From Nostoc sp. KVJ20 (GTDB taxonomy: Bacteria; Cyanobacteriota; Cyanobacteriia; Cyanobacteriales; Nostocaceae), in the NCBI RefSeq assembly GCF_001712795.1, contig NZ_KV757721.1, positions 1 through 61,754 of the forward strand: a DNA stretch of 61,754 bases. The letters run 5' to 3'. Both the position numbers and the translations under genes were made by a program. Shown in pieces: positions 1 through 8,368 of the stretch; positions within the stretch are counted from its first letter, which is position 1, and each line of letters begins with the position of its first letter. A model generated the notes under the pieces. The model did not search any database and was not told the DNA's origin. It saw nothing but the letters and a program-made list of their open reading frames with translations.

Positions 1-2
1 GC

Positions 3-210
3 TCATTGGTGTCAACTTAACGCGAAACCGCACGTCCGCCAGGGATTGTAAATCCCTGTCTCATAGCTAAAGTCATCTTCAGATGACTAGATATCCCCAA
101 AAATATTCAGTCTACTTCAGTAGACTTTAGCTATGAGCCAGAGAATTCATTCTCTGGCGGGTTATGAAGCCCGCAGCGAAGCTATTTCTAGCTTAAGTTG
201 ACACCAATGA
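3..210. repeat. Palindromic MITE-like element with perfect 18-bp terminal inverted repeats
   Basis: The ends at 3-20 and 193-210 are perfect inverted repeats (TCATTGGTGTCAACTTAA on the left). Inside, the arms continue as an interrupted palindrome: CTCATAGCTAAAGTC near 60 pairs with GACTTTAGCTATGAG near 122. Each arm also carries its own small hairpin around AGGGATT...AATCCCT and CCAGAGAA...TTCTCTGG. No ORF is present, so any movement would need a transposase elsewhere. The left flank is cut by the window, so a target duplication cannot be checked. Confidence 0.75.
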
Positions 211-264
211 ACGCAGCGCCTCCCACACTCCCCACACCAGGGCTATTTCTCGCTTGTGAGCGGT

Positions 265-520
265 TGAGGAGGGACTTCGTTTCCCCTCCACAAATATAAA
301 AGAAACTAAATTCACAGGGATAAAAAGCACGGTATCCTCAAAAAGTACCCTGACAGTTAAAACCGAATTTTCAATGGTGCTTTATTGCCCGTTTGTGAGC
401 GTGGTTCTGGGCTATAGCGAACAGAATATTGGTGAAGGAGCTGAATTAAGCGTACTATCCCGTTTAGAAGAATTACATATTTCTCGCAGTCCAGGTCAGG
501 GTACACTTTCACTCTTGAAT
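265..520 (+). ncRNA. Candidate IS110 bridge RNA region
   Basis: Members of the IS110 group encode a structured bridge RNA in the non-coding end next to the transposase. Here the non-coding DNA lies on the left. It holds a GC-rich hairpin at about 268-291 (GGAGG...CCTCC) and a second potential stem, AAAGCAC (325-331) with GTGCTTT (376-382), enclosing a loop of about 45 nt that could be a guide loop. I did not fold the sequence and could not confirm guide pairing to the GGATTTCTC/GAGAAATCC target. This is an inference from family knowledge plus visible stems. Confidence 0.35.
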
Positions 521-539
521 AAATAAATGGTTCTTCAGG

Positions 540-1941
540 ATGTCAAAGCAGCAAAATCAACGAAAGCGAGCAAAAGGTAAAAAAATCCAATTCAAAAATA
601 TCGAAGAATTGGCACAAATAAATCTAAACGCAGCCGGAATTGATATTGGAGCATCTGAACATTGGGTCAGTATACCAGCAGGACGAGACGAAGAACACGT
701 CAGATGTTTTAGCTGTTTTACATCGGATTTATATGCCCTAGCTGACTGGTTAAAGGAGTGTGGAATCACAACCGTAGCAATGGAATCGACAGGAGTCTAC
801 TGGATACCAGTGTTTCAAATACTAGAAACCAAAGGGTTTGAAGTCAAGCTAGTAAATGCCCACTTTATCAAAACAGTACCGGGACGTAAAAGCGATGTAC
901 TTGACTGCCAATGGATACAACAATTACATACCTACGGCTTATTATCAGGCTCGTTTCGACCCGATGACCAAGTATGCGTGCTACGCAGCTATATACGCCA
1001 ACGGGATAATCTGATTCGTAGTAGCAGTACCCATATCCAACGAATGCAGAAAGCCTTATCCGAGATGAACCTGCATTTACATCAAGTCTTAAGCGATATT
1101 ACAGGTGTGACAGGACTCAAAATTATCCAAGCAATCATCGCCGGAGAACGAGACCCTTCAGTTTTAGCTACATATCGAGACCGACGTGTAAAAAGCACAC
1201 AAGCAGATATTGAAGCTGCTTTAACCGGAGACTATCGTCCAGAACATATATTTATTCTTTCTCAAGAACTGTATTTGTACCAAACATACCTTGCCCAAAT
1301 TGAAAAATGCGACTTAGCAATCCAAAAATGCTTTGAGAGCTTTGAAGATAAAAATCAAGATCAACCACCTCTGAAGATTACTCGTAAAAGTCAAAACAAA
1401 AGGCGTAATGCACCCAACTTCGACTTACGCTCTCACCTTTACCGTATTAGCGGTGTTGATTTTACCTCAATTGATGGTTTAGATGTTCTAACAGTGCAAA
1501 CAATCATTTCTGAAGTTGGACTCGATCCAAAACGTTTTAAAAGTGCCAAAAATTTTGTCTCCTGGCTAGGGTTATGTCCTGGTAGTCGTATTAGTGGCGG
1601 TAAAGCTCTTAGTTCTCAAACCCGCAAAGTTAGTTGTTAATCGTGCGGCCACTGCGTTTCGGGTTGCAGTTCTTTCCTTGATTCGTTCCCAATCTGCAAT
1701 CGGTGCTTTCTATCGTCGTAAAAAAGCTCAACTTGGCGCTCCTAAAGCGATTACTGCCACTGCCCATAAGTTAGCCCGTATTTTTTATCACCTGTGGTCT
1801 ACTGGTGAGCTTTATCAAGACCCTGGTGCTGATTCCTACGAACAAAAACACAAGCAGCGCATGATTAATCACCTCAAGAAAGCCGCTCAAAAAATCGGTT
1901 GCGATTTAATCGTTAACCCCACAGCACAAGAAGTTTCTTAG
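540..1941 (+). pseudogene. IS110-family DEDD transposase, frameshifted
   Basis: Residues 1-364 are an IS110 transposase: the RuvC-like DEDD domain has Asp35 (GIDIG), Glu82 (MESTG), Asp119 and Asp122, and the C-terminal Transposase_20 region runs to LGLCPGSRISGGKALSS. The frame then stops at 1640. The rest of the C-terminus (NRAATAFRVAVLSL to IVNPTAQEVS) continues in the next frame up to 1941. The cause is visible: AGTT is tandemly duplicated at 1628-1631 and 1632-1635, and removing one copy restores Thr-Arg-Lys-Val-Val-Asn-Arg. The N-terminal part keeps all four acidic residues but lacks about 100 C-terminal residues, so the copy is probably inactive unless ribosomes slip there. The start at 540 is the first ATG of the frame. 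Confidence 0.85.
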
Positions 1942-2045
1942 AAGAAATCCAGGATTGGGGCTACGCCTACGGACTAACTCAAAAACAGCGATCGCCTATG
2001 AGCAATAAGGGTGTTAGGATATCTTTCACCAGCTGAATCTGACTT

Positions 2046-3209
2046 ATGAAATTAGTTTGCTCCCAAAGCGATCTCAGTACAAATCTCTCACTCGTAAGTC
2101 GTGCAGTGCCTTCACGACCAACTCATCCAGTACTTGCCAATGTGCTGCTACAAGCGGATGCTGAAACTAACCAGGTAAGTTTAACAGCCTTTGATCTCAG
2201 CTTGGGAATCCGCACCAGCTTTAACGCAGAGGTATGGCAAGGAGGTGCGATCGCACTTCCTGCTAAGTTACTTGTAGATATTACCTCTCGTCTTCCAGAA
2301 GGCGAAATCACTTTAGACGATGAATCAGCCCTCACAGGTGCAACACCCGGTGGAGAAGGTTTAATAGTTACACTCACACCCAAGAGTGGACATTATCAAG
2401 TCCGAGCAATGGGGCCTGAAGAATTTCCCGAACTACCTGTAATTGAAAATACCGAAGTAATCAATCTCACCACTGCTGCATTAATTGAGGGATTACGGGG
2501 TTCATTGTTTGCTACGAGTGGTGATGAAACCAAGCAAGTACTTACGGGAGTACATTTAACAGTTAAACAAGATACCCTAGAATTTGCAGCTACCGACGGA
2601 CATCGCCTAGCAGTGGTAGAAACTAGCAACGAGCGTCCTCTAGGCGGAACTACTCAACTAGAAGTGACAGTACCAGCTAGAGCATTACGCGAACTTCAAC
2701 GAATGCTAGCTCATAGCGCCTCATCAGATGAATCTGTAGCTTTATATTTCGATCAAGGTCAAGTTGTGTTTGCATGGCAAAATCAACGCTTGACTAGTCG
2801 CACATTAGAAGGGCAATATCCTGCTTATCGACAATTAATCCCCCGCCAATTTGAGCGACAAGTCACAATTGAACGGCGACAATTCGTCAGCACTTTGGAA
2901 CGGATTGCCGTACTAGCTGATCAGAAAAATAATATTGTCAAGGTCAGTATTGATAGCGAAGCTCAGGAAATTACCTTATCATGTGAAGCTCAAGATGTGG
3001 GCAGTGGTAGAGAGTCAATGCCGGCACAGATTTCTGGGGAAAACATTGAAATTGCTTTTAACATTAAATATTTGATGGAAGGTTTGAAAGAGTTACCATC
3101 TTCCGAAATTCAAATGCATTTAAATCAAAGCCTAACTCCAGTGATTTTTACACCATTGGGTGGTTTGAAAATGACCTATTTAGCTATGCCTGTGCAACTT
3201 AGAAGTTAA
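2046..3209 (+). CDS. dnaN: DNA polymerase III beta subunit (sliding clamp)
   Basis: This is a 387-residue beta clamp, close to the usual cyanobacterial length. It encircles DNA as a homodimer and tethers DNA polymerase III to the template. The start MKLVCSQSDLSTNLSLVSRAV, the internal VLTGVHL...FAATDGHRLA segment and the ending LTPVIFTPLGG...YLAMPVQL are hallmarks of the three-domain clamp. The start is the only plausible ATG. The IS110 copy ends about 100 nt upstream, so the native dnaN promoter may have been displaced or replaced. The gene stands alone: a repeat-filled gap of 1.1 kb follows. No defect is visible, as expected for an essential gene. Confidence 0.97.
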   Translation: MKLVCSQSDLSTNLSLVSRAVPSRPTHPVLANVLLQADAETNQVSLTAFDLSLGIRTSFNAEVWQGGAIALPAKLLVDITSRLPEGEITLDDESALTGATPGGEGLIVTLTPKSGHYQVRAMGPEEFPELPVIENTEVINLTTAALIEGLRGSLFATSGDETKQVLTGVHLTVKQDTLEFAATDGHRLAVVETSNERPLGGTTQLEVTVPARALRELQRMLAHSASSDESVALYFDQGQVVFAWQNQRLTSRTLEGQYPAYRQLIPRQFERQVTIERRQFVSTLERIAVLADQKNNIVKVSIDSEAQEITLSCEAQDVGSGRESMPAQISGENIEIAFNIKYLMEGLKELPSSEIQMHLNQSLTPVIFTPLGGLKMTYLAMPVQLRS

Positions 3210-3220
3210 AAAGAATAGTA

Positions 3221-3355
3221 TATAGGACTCATATTTGATTTCTGAAAAAACTCAGTACAACTAAGAAGCCTTCTTTCCTGTTGCCTATTGCCTATTGCCT
3301 ATTGCCTATTCCCTGCCTACGCAAATCAGTTCAGAAATCAAAGCGGATTCCTATA
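3221..3355. repeat. MITE family A, copy 1
   Basis: The imperfect terminal inverted repeats are TATAGGACTCATATTTGATT on the left against the complement of AATCAAAGCGGATTCCTATA on the right. TA dinucleotides flank both ends, as in IS630/Tc1-type MITEs. An inverted second copy lies at 10138-10266. The interior holds an expanded heptamer run (TTGCCTA, about four units) that is much shorter in the other copy, so the heptamers grow or shrink inside the element. Confidence 0.75.
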
Positions 3356-3362
3356 TATAGTT

Positions 3363-3691
3363 CTGTATGACTGGCGGTGGATGCTTCGCAGCGTAAAGCC
3401 TTCTCTTTCAGAGACGCTAACGCGAACGGCATGGCTTCGCTTAGAGCGACGTAGGAGCGTCTGAATAATCGGCGTTTTTGCACCCCCACAAAACAAGAAA
3501 ATTTGGTGGTGCAACAATTCCTGCGCCGGTCTGAATCCCCGACTGATAGCGTTCGCGTTGGCGGAGCCTCTCGTAGAGAAGCGTTAGCGAGTCTTGTCTA
3601 CGACACGCTACACGAACGAGCGTCTTTATTCTGACTCCTGTTAGCGGATAGCTAAGGTTTAGCCCATTCTGACTCCTGAATTCTTCTTCAA
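3363..3691 (-). repeat. Composite dispersed repeat (family R3), copy a
   Basis: This is an approximately 300-bp repeat, also present at 10334-10629 and 16057-16370 and as a worn copy at 13571-13760. The core carries an open frame (on this copy, minus strand) with the peptide GAGIVAPPNFLVLW.CKNADYSDA. The ends carry inverted copies of AGAATTCAGGAGTCAGAAT. Flanking modules (TCTCGTAGAGAAG-type palindromes and the GTTAGCGGATAGCTAAGG block) are shuffled between copies. The 126-aa frame over this region is repeat-derived and I do not call it a gene. Confidence 0.8.
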
Positions 3692-4356
3692 GAATAATGA
3701 ACGTATTCAGGATCACAAAGAAACTTAACTTAGGTTCTATATCTTTGGTAGTAGTGCCTTGATTCTTGTGATGGAAGTTGGAGAAAGTCTGATCAGTTAT
3801 CGTAGGTAAAAATGGAAACAATTATCATTAAACAATCGTGAGAAATTAAGGTTGAGATTCGGAGTTTTCCGACTGTGGTATCTTATCTCATTTATCTATT
3901 AGTTATAATCTGGACTGGCTGAACAGTTTAGTCACTAATTAGCATAATTCTTAGATCAGCAGATTTGGTGATCCTATTTAGCTGAGTCGAGTAAATTTTC
4001 CCACCAGAGGTAGAAGTAATACTTCGCAATATGCCGTAATCTTTTTTGTAAAAAGCATCTGAGTGGCGAAAAGTTTTCAATGGACACCTTGTAATTTCCT
4101 AGATTCAATTTACTTTGAGCATCTAGGTTGAATGCGACACCTTTCATTTAAAAGACTGGCCCATCTGTAGTGCTATAGGACATAAATTGTCAAAAACCTA
4201 AAATAAATGTATTTTATAAGTTCAATTGAATAACAATTGCAGTTTACAACTAGTTAAATTTCTCATTCAGCAAAATTGGGAATGCTGCAATTTTTCCAAG
4301 AATTTATTTAGCAGATTTTTTGCTCAACCTCTGCAAGCAAGTAGCGGGAATTTAAG
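3692..4356. other. Intergenic region upstream of the PAS-CRP gene
   Basis: The stretch is AT-rich, with no credible ORF and no repeat shared with the rest of the window. It presumably holds the promoter and a long 5' leader of the regulator that follows. I could not assign a specific site. Confidence 0.4.
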
Positions 4357-5526
4357 GTGAACGTAGAAAAATTTATCCAACGCGCAGAAGCATTGCATAA
4401 GCGTTTAGCAGATTTATACCAAACTGCGAATGTATTACCTTGGATTCCCGCGGATCTTCTGCCACAAGCTTTCAAGGAACTCTATAACACTTCAAAGATA
4501 GTACAATTAGCGGCGGAGGAACTGTATCAGCAAAATGAGGAACTATTACAAACACGGGATTGGTTAGAAGCGGAACGCCAACGCTATCAAGAATTATTCG
4601 AGTTGGCCCCAGACGGCTATTTAGTAACTAATACAGAAGGAATCATCCAAGAAGCTAATCTTACCGCAGCTAAGTTGCTGAATGTTTCAAAGCATTTTTT
4701 GGTGGGCAAACCAATGATTAATTTTGTCCTTTTAGAAGAACGTCAGCAGATTCGCAACGAACTCGTGCAGCTATCCCAATCAGACAGAGTTCAAGAGTTA
4801 TTGGTACGTTTACAACAACATTATGGCGAGTTTTTTGATGCAGCTTTGACAGTGGCAGTTGTCCGCAATCACCAAGGTAAAGCAATTTCTCTGCGTTGGA
4901 TAGTGCGTAATATTACTGATCGCCAGCAGCTTAAATCAGTAACAATTAAGAATGACAACGATCTTTTCAATACTCGTCCCATACATAAACACTCTAAAGG
5001 AGAAACTATTCCCCTCAACCCATTAGTAATTTGGTATGTTTGTCAGGGTTTGGTCAAACTCAGTACCTACAGTGAAACTGGTGAAGAACTGCTAATAGGA
5101 TTGGCAACAGCAGGAATGGTTTTTGGCTCTAGTTTGACATCTTTAAACATTTACCAAGCAACAGCCCTATCGGATGTTGAGTTGGTGTCAATTTATGCGT
5201 CAGAGATAGCAGCTTCTCCAAATCTGAGTCATACTCTTTTACCAAAAATTAATCAGCGGTTACAGCAAACAGAATCTTTTTTAGTCATTTGTGGAAAACG
5301 ACGGGTACAAGAGCGTTTGCAACATCTATTACAACTTTTGAAACGAGAAGTGGGTGAAACTGTGCCGGAAGGTACTCGCCTAAGTGTTCGCTTCACTCAC
5401 GAAGATATTGCTAGCGCCTGCTGTACTACGAGAGTCACAATTACACGATTGATGGGCAAATTACAAGAGCAAGGTGTTATCAGTTTTGACTTAAAAAAAC
5501 ACATTATCTTGAAAGATTTTGATTAA
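4357..5526 (+). CDS. PAS domain-CRP/FNR family fusion transcription regulator
   Basis: The 389-residue protein starts at GTG. Residues about 1-75 are helical (coiled-coil-like, AAEELYQQNEELLQTRDWLEAE). Residues about 75-190 form a PAS domain (ELFELAPDGYLVTNTEGIIQEAN... ending in RNITDRQ). About 220-300 is a CRP-like effector region, and about 310-385 a Crp-type helix-turn-helix (HEDIASACCTTRVTITRLMGKLQEQGVISF). A sensory PAS domain ahead of a CRP module is an unusual architecture; most CRP regulators sense through the cNMP domain alone. The effector domain does not show an obvious cAMP-binding signature, so the signal is probably sensed by PAS. Target genes are unknown; no operon partner is adjacent. 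Confidence 0.85.
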   Translation: MNVEKFIQRAEALHKRLADLYQTANVLPWIPADLLPQAFKELYNTSKIVQLAAEELYQQNEELLQTRDWLEAERQRYQELFELAPDGYLVTNTEGIIQEANLTAAKLLNVSKHFLVGKPMINFVLLEERQQIRNELVQLSQSDRVQELLVRLQQHYGEFFDAALTVAVVRNHQGKAISLRWIVRNITDRQQLKSVTIKNDNDLFNTRPIHKHSKGETIPLNPLVIWYVCQGLVKLSTYSETGEELLIGLATAGMVFGSSLTSLNIYQATALSDVELVSIYASEIAASPNLSHTLLPKINQRLQQTESFLVICGKRRVQERLQHLLQLLKREVGETVPEGTRLSVRFTHEDIASACCTTRVTITRLMGKLQEQGVISFDLKKHIILKDFD

Positions 5527-5790
5527 TTAGTTCGCTGGAGATTCCAGCTTTACGGCATAAAATTTATCTGATTATTTGGGGGACAGTAAATACTTCTACC
5601 AAAAGAATCGCTAGTTTCTACATCGATTACTTCCACAATTCTGGCGATTATTACAGACACTTCTACCTTTAGACATTCTCAACTCACCTTGGACAAAACC
5701 AGTCACTATCCACAGCATTCGGTTGTTAGAAATCGATGATTTGTACAGTCCTGTTTTGGCTGCAAACTCCTGATATGTTGGGATAAATCT

Positions 5791-5891
5791 CAATACAGTT
5801 CAGATAAGACCAAAACACTTGTAGAGACGGCGATTTATCGCGTCTCGAAAACCCAAAATTTTTGCCAGTTGCCCTTAACCCAAGGGTATTG
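5791..5891. repeat. MITE family C, copy 1, with target duplication
   Basis: This 101-bp element starts CAATACAGTT and ends GTATTG. It is flanked by a direct repeat GGATAAATC (5781-5789 and 5892-5900), a likely target duplication of 9 bp (10 with one mismatch). The interior carries the palindrome GAGACGGCGATTTATCGCG. A second full copy of the same length is at 14718-14818 and a truncated one at 31883. Confidence 0.8.
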
Positions 5892-6050
5892 GGATAAATC
5901 GGGAAAAATGAGGCGATCGCTCTTGATGGCGAAAACTGAAGTAGCAAAGACAGCTAGTATTGCAGTAAACTTATGGGTAAACCGTAGTATATCTCATTGT
6001 AGTACTGTACGGATAAGCAACAATAAAGTTTTCGCCAATTCAAGGTAGAG

Positions 6051-6884
6051 ATGATGAAAGAAATAACACGCCGCAAATTTATCGCAACAACCACTCTGGC
6101 GACGGGTTTTGCCTTGGCAGTGCAACCCATTTCTGCCCAAGTCATCAGCACTGATGCTAAGGGGCTGGTAGCTGGTGCGGTGAAAATTCCCGTTAAAGAT
6201 GGCGAAATCCCTGCTTACAGAGCAGCACCTGCTACTGGTGACAATTTTCCCATTGTCCTGGTAATCCAAGAAATCTTTGGTGTCCATGAGCATATTCAGG
6301 ATGTCGTTCGCCGCTTTGCTCAGTTGGGGTATTTAGCGATCGCACCCGAATTATTTGTACGTCAAGGCGATGTCTTGAAATTAAGCAGCATAGACGAAAT
6401 TCGCCCAATTGTTGCCAAAGTTCCAGATGCTCAAGTGTTATCCGATCTTGACGCTACGGTAAACTGGGCGGTGAAATCAGCTAAGGGTAATGCCGACAAA
6501 TTGGGGATTACAGGCTTCTGCTGGGGCGGCCGCATTACCTGGTTATATGCAGCCCACAATCCCAAGGTGAAGGCTGGTGTGGCTTGGTACGGGCGACTCG
6601 TGGGCGATGCTACTGAACTTCAACCCAAGTATCCCGTCGATATTGCATCAAAACTGACAGTTCCAGTTCTCGGACTCTATGGTGGGAAGGATACAGGTAT
6701 TCCATTAGATACAGTAGAGCAGATGCGCGATCGCTTAAAGTCCAGCAGCAGCAAATCTGAAATCATCGTCTACCCCGATGCACCCCACGCATTTTTTGCC
6801 GATTATCGTCCCTCCTACCGCGAGAAAGAAGCTAAAGAAGGTTGGAAACGTCTCTTGGCATGGTTTAAGCAGAATGGCGTGTAA
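6051..6884 (+). CDS. Dienelactone hydrolase family protein, Tat-exported
   Basis: The 277-residue alpha/beta hydrolase is of the carboxymethylenebutenolidase (DLH) family. The catalytic triad is visible: nucleophile Cys in GFCWGG, Asp in GGKDTGI and His in DAPHAFF. The N-terminus EITRRKFIATTTLATGFALA is a twin-arginine signal (RRKF) followed by a hydrophobic stretch and an AQ cleavage-like site, so the enzyme is probably folded in the cytoplasm and exported to the periplasm or thylakoid lumen. The family cleaves lactone or ester bonds; the real substrate is unknown. Two adjacent ATGs (6051, 6054) could serve as the start. A GCCTCCC...GGGAGGC hairpin follows the stop (about 6904-6923). Confidence 0.85.
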   Translation: MMKEITRRKFIATTTLATGFALAVQPISAQVISTDAKGLVAGAVKIPVKDGEIPAYRAAPATGDNFPIVLVIQEIFGVHEHIQDVVRRFAQLGYLAIAPELFVRQGDVLKLSSIDEIRPIVAKVPDAQVLSDLDATVNWAVKSAKGNADKLGITGFCWGGRITWLYAAHNPKVKAGVAWYGRLVGDATELQPKYPVDIASKLTVPVLGLYGGKDTGIPLDTVEQMRDRLKSSSSKSEIIVYPDAPHAFFADYRPSYREKEAKEGWKRLLAWFKQNGV

Positions 6885-7040
6885 GTCTGCGGAACATAGA
6901 AAAGCCTCCCGATCTGGGAGGCCCAAAGGTTAGCGCTATATCTGCCAGGATTTTTAGCAACCGTGAATGTACAACAGCACAACATGAATCAGCTGATGCA
7001 CCTCTGCGCTAATCTAGAGGCTATATCTAAATAAAAGCTT

Positions 7041-7604
7041 ATGACACCTGAAGAAATTGCGGGTACGCTCACAGAATTATTTGGTACATCGGCTGTTGTC
7101 GGCATTGCTCCTGGATCGTGGCAAGTAGACACTTCTACTTTTCGGCTATTGGTGCTGCTTTCCGAAGATAATACTTGGCTGCGAATTTTACTACCTATTC
7201 TGCCCATTCAAGAAGCCCAACCATTTTTAGAACAGTTCCTAGAAGCCAACTTTGATGACACTCAAGAAGTACGTTATGCTTTGCATGAAGGGGGAATTTG
7301 GGGGGTATTTCAACATAACAGTAGCACTTTAGTAAGTGCAGATTTATCCAATGCAATCAATCGTCTTGTATCTCTCTATCAGGCTGGATTAGATAATGTC
7401 TTTAATCGACTAATTGAAAGCCGCATCCGGCAAATTATTCAGGCAGCAAAACAGCAAGGACAATCTCTACAAGCTACTATGCAAAGTTTAGAACGCTTTT
7501 ACGCAGAAGGAATGATGGGCGAAATAGACTCATCCGCAAAAGGGCGAGAAGAAGTCTTAACTGCTTGGCGGCGTCAGTTAGAACGTTTATGGAATGAGGG
7601 TTGA
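7041..7604 (+). CDS. Conserved cyanobacterial protein, YbjN/secretion-chaperone-like fold suspected
   Basis: The protein has 187 residues and no membrane segment or signal peptide. The N-terminal half alternates helix and strand (FRLLVLLSEDNTWLRILLPILPI, then YALHEGGIWGVFQHNSSTLVSADL), like the small alpha/beta domain of YbjN or type III chaperones. The C-terminal half is helical. I base the fold on pattern only, without a search. The function is unknown. The gene is on the same strand as its neighbours with a gap of 53 nt to the next gene, so the two may be co-transcribed. Confidence 0.7.
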   Translation: MTPEEIAGTLTELFGTSAVVGIAPGSWQVDTSTFRLLVLLSEDNTWLRILLPILPIQEAQPFLEQFLEANFDDTQEVRYALHEGGIWGVFQHNSSTLVSADLSNAINRLVSLYQAGLDNVFNRLIESRIRQIIQAAKQQGQSLQATMQSLERFYAEGMMGEIDSSAKGREEVLTAWRRQLERLWNEG

Positions 7605-7657
7605 TTCCAATTTTTAAGTTTTCCGATTAAAGCAATTTACAGATATATTTATCTATC

Positions 7658-8035
7658 ATGGATATCATTGAAATCCTCAAAGAAGACTATCAAAGATTCC
7701 CCATCAATCAAACTTACAGTATTTACGCTCCAGAGGTTTATTTTAAAGACCCGCTGAATAAATTTCGTGGTGTTAAACGTTACAAAGAAATGATTAATTT
7801 TATCCAAACTTGGTTTTTAGATCCCAAGATGGACTTACATAATATTCAACGTTTAGGAGAGACAATAAAAACTGAGTGGACACTCAGTTGGAATACTCCT
7901 CTCCCCTGGAAGCCACGAATCTCTATTCCTGGTTGGAGTGAATTAGGACTTAACTCTGATGGTTTGATTGTCTCTCATATCGATTATTGGAAATGTTCAC
8001 GCCTAGATGTGGTAAAGCAGCATTTTTTCTCGTGA
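7658..8035 (+). CDS. DUF2358 family protein
   Basis: The 125-residue protein resembles the DUF2358 family of cyanobacteria and plants, which has an NTF2-like (SnoaL-type) fold. Features that fit are the start DIIEILKEDYQRFP, the segment YAPEVYFKDPLNKFRGVKRYKEMI and the ending GLIVSHIDYWKCSRLDVVKQHF. No catalytic residues are established for this family. The protein is soluble and complete. It follows the previous gene closely. Confidence 0.75.
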   Translation: MDIIEILKEDYQRFPINQTYSIYAPEVYFKDPLNKFRGVKRYKEMINFIQTWFLDPKMDLHNIQRLGETIKTEWTLSWNTPLPWKPRISIPGWSELGLNSDGLIVSHIDYWKCSRLDVVKQHFFS

Positions 8036-8190
8036 AAAAATCGATGATTAAAATAATATGATGACTGTCGAAATATTCATAGTTTTTGGTATAACACCGG
8101 ATTTGAAGTAGATATTTCGACCTTTTCCAAAGCCAGTTCTCACCGCGCACAAAAACCATTTTAAGAAAATTATCAGAAATTGAATGAGTT

Positions 8191-8293
8191 ATACCAATTT
8201 GAAAAAAGAATGCGACAAATAGACCATTTGTAGAGACGCGATTCATCGCGTCTTTACCCAAGGATGTGTTGCAATCATTAATTGAATTGGTAT
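8191..8293. repeat. MITE family B, copy 1
   Basis: The element is 103 bp with ends ATACCAATT and AATTGGTAT, flanked by TTA on both sides. It is 96% identical to 26055-26157. The 5-nt loop between CAAAT (8216-8220) and ATTTG (8226-8230) reads AGACC here and its exact reverse complement in the other copy. The interior has the AGACGCGAT...ATCGCGTCT palindrome shared with family C. Confidence 0.85.
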
Positions 8294-8368
8294 TAGTACA
8301 GAAGAAAATTCACAAAAAATTACACGTTGGTGCATCTGATGATGCTCTTTTCTTTTAGAGTGATAGTA

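Larger units (their letters stand above)
261..1944 (+). mobile_element. IS110-family insertion sequence inserted in a palindromic repeat
   Basis: The limits are inferred from flanking repeat copies. The left flank ends ...TTTCTCGCTTGTGAG (to 260) and the right flank resumes at AAATCCAGG (1945). Joined, they rebuild the palindromic repeat seen intact near 28808-28836 and 39888-39905 (GGATTTCTC...GAGAAATCC). An AG dinucleotide lies at both junctions (259-260 and 1943-1944), which is CT on the other strand. This fits the dinucleotide-core recombination known for IS110 elements, which lack terminal inverted repeats. The element is about 1.68 kb, with about 280 nt of non-coding DNA before the transposase and almost none after it. 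Confidence 0.7.

Noticed and set aside
1594..1941. Separate second IS gene
   Set aside because: Its sequence is the C-terminus of the same transposase, displaced by a 4-bp duplication; a programmed frameshift is not known for IS110.
3441..3821. Minus-strand 126-residue ORF
   Set aside because: Most of it comes from composite repeat R3; the rest is AT-rich intergenic DNA.
6900..6926. Strong intrinsic terminator after the dienelactone hydrolase gene
   Set aside because: The CCTCCC/GGGAGG hairpin is clear but no T-run follows, so I mention it only with the gene.
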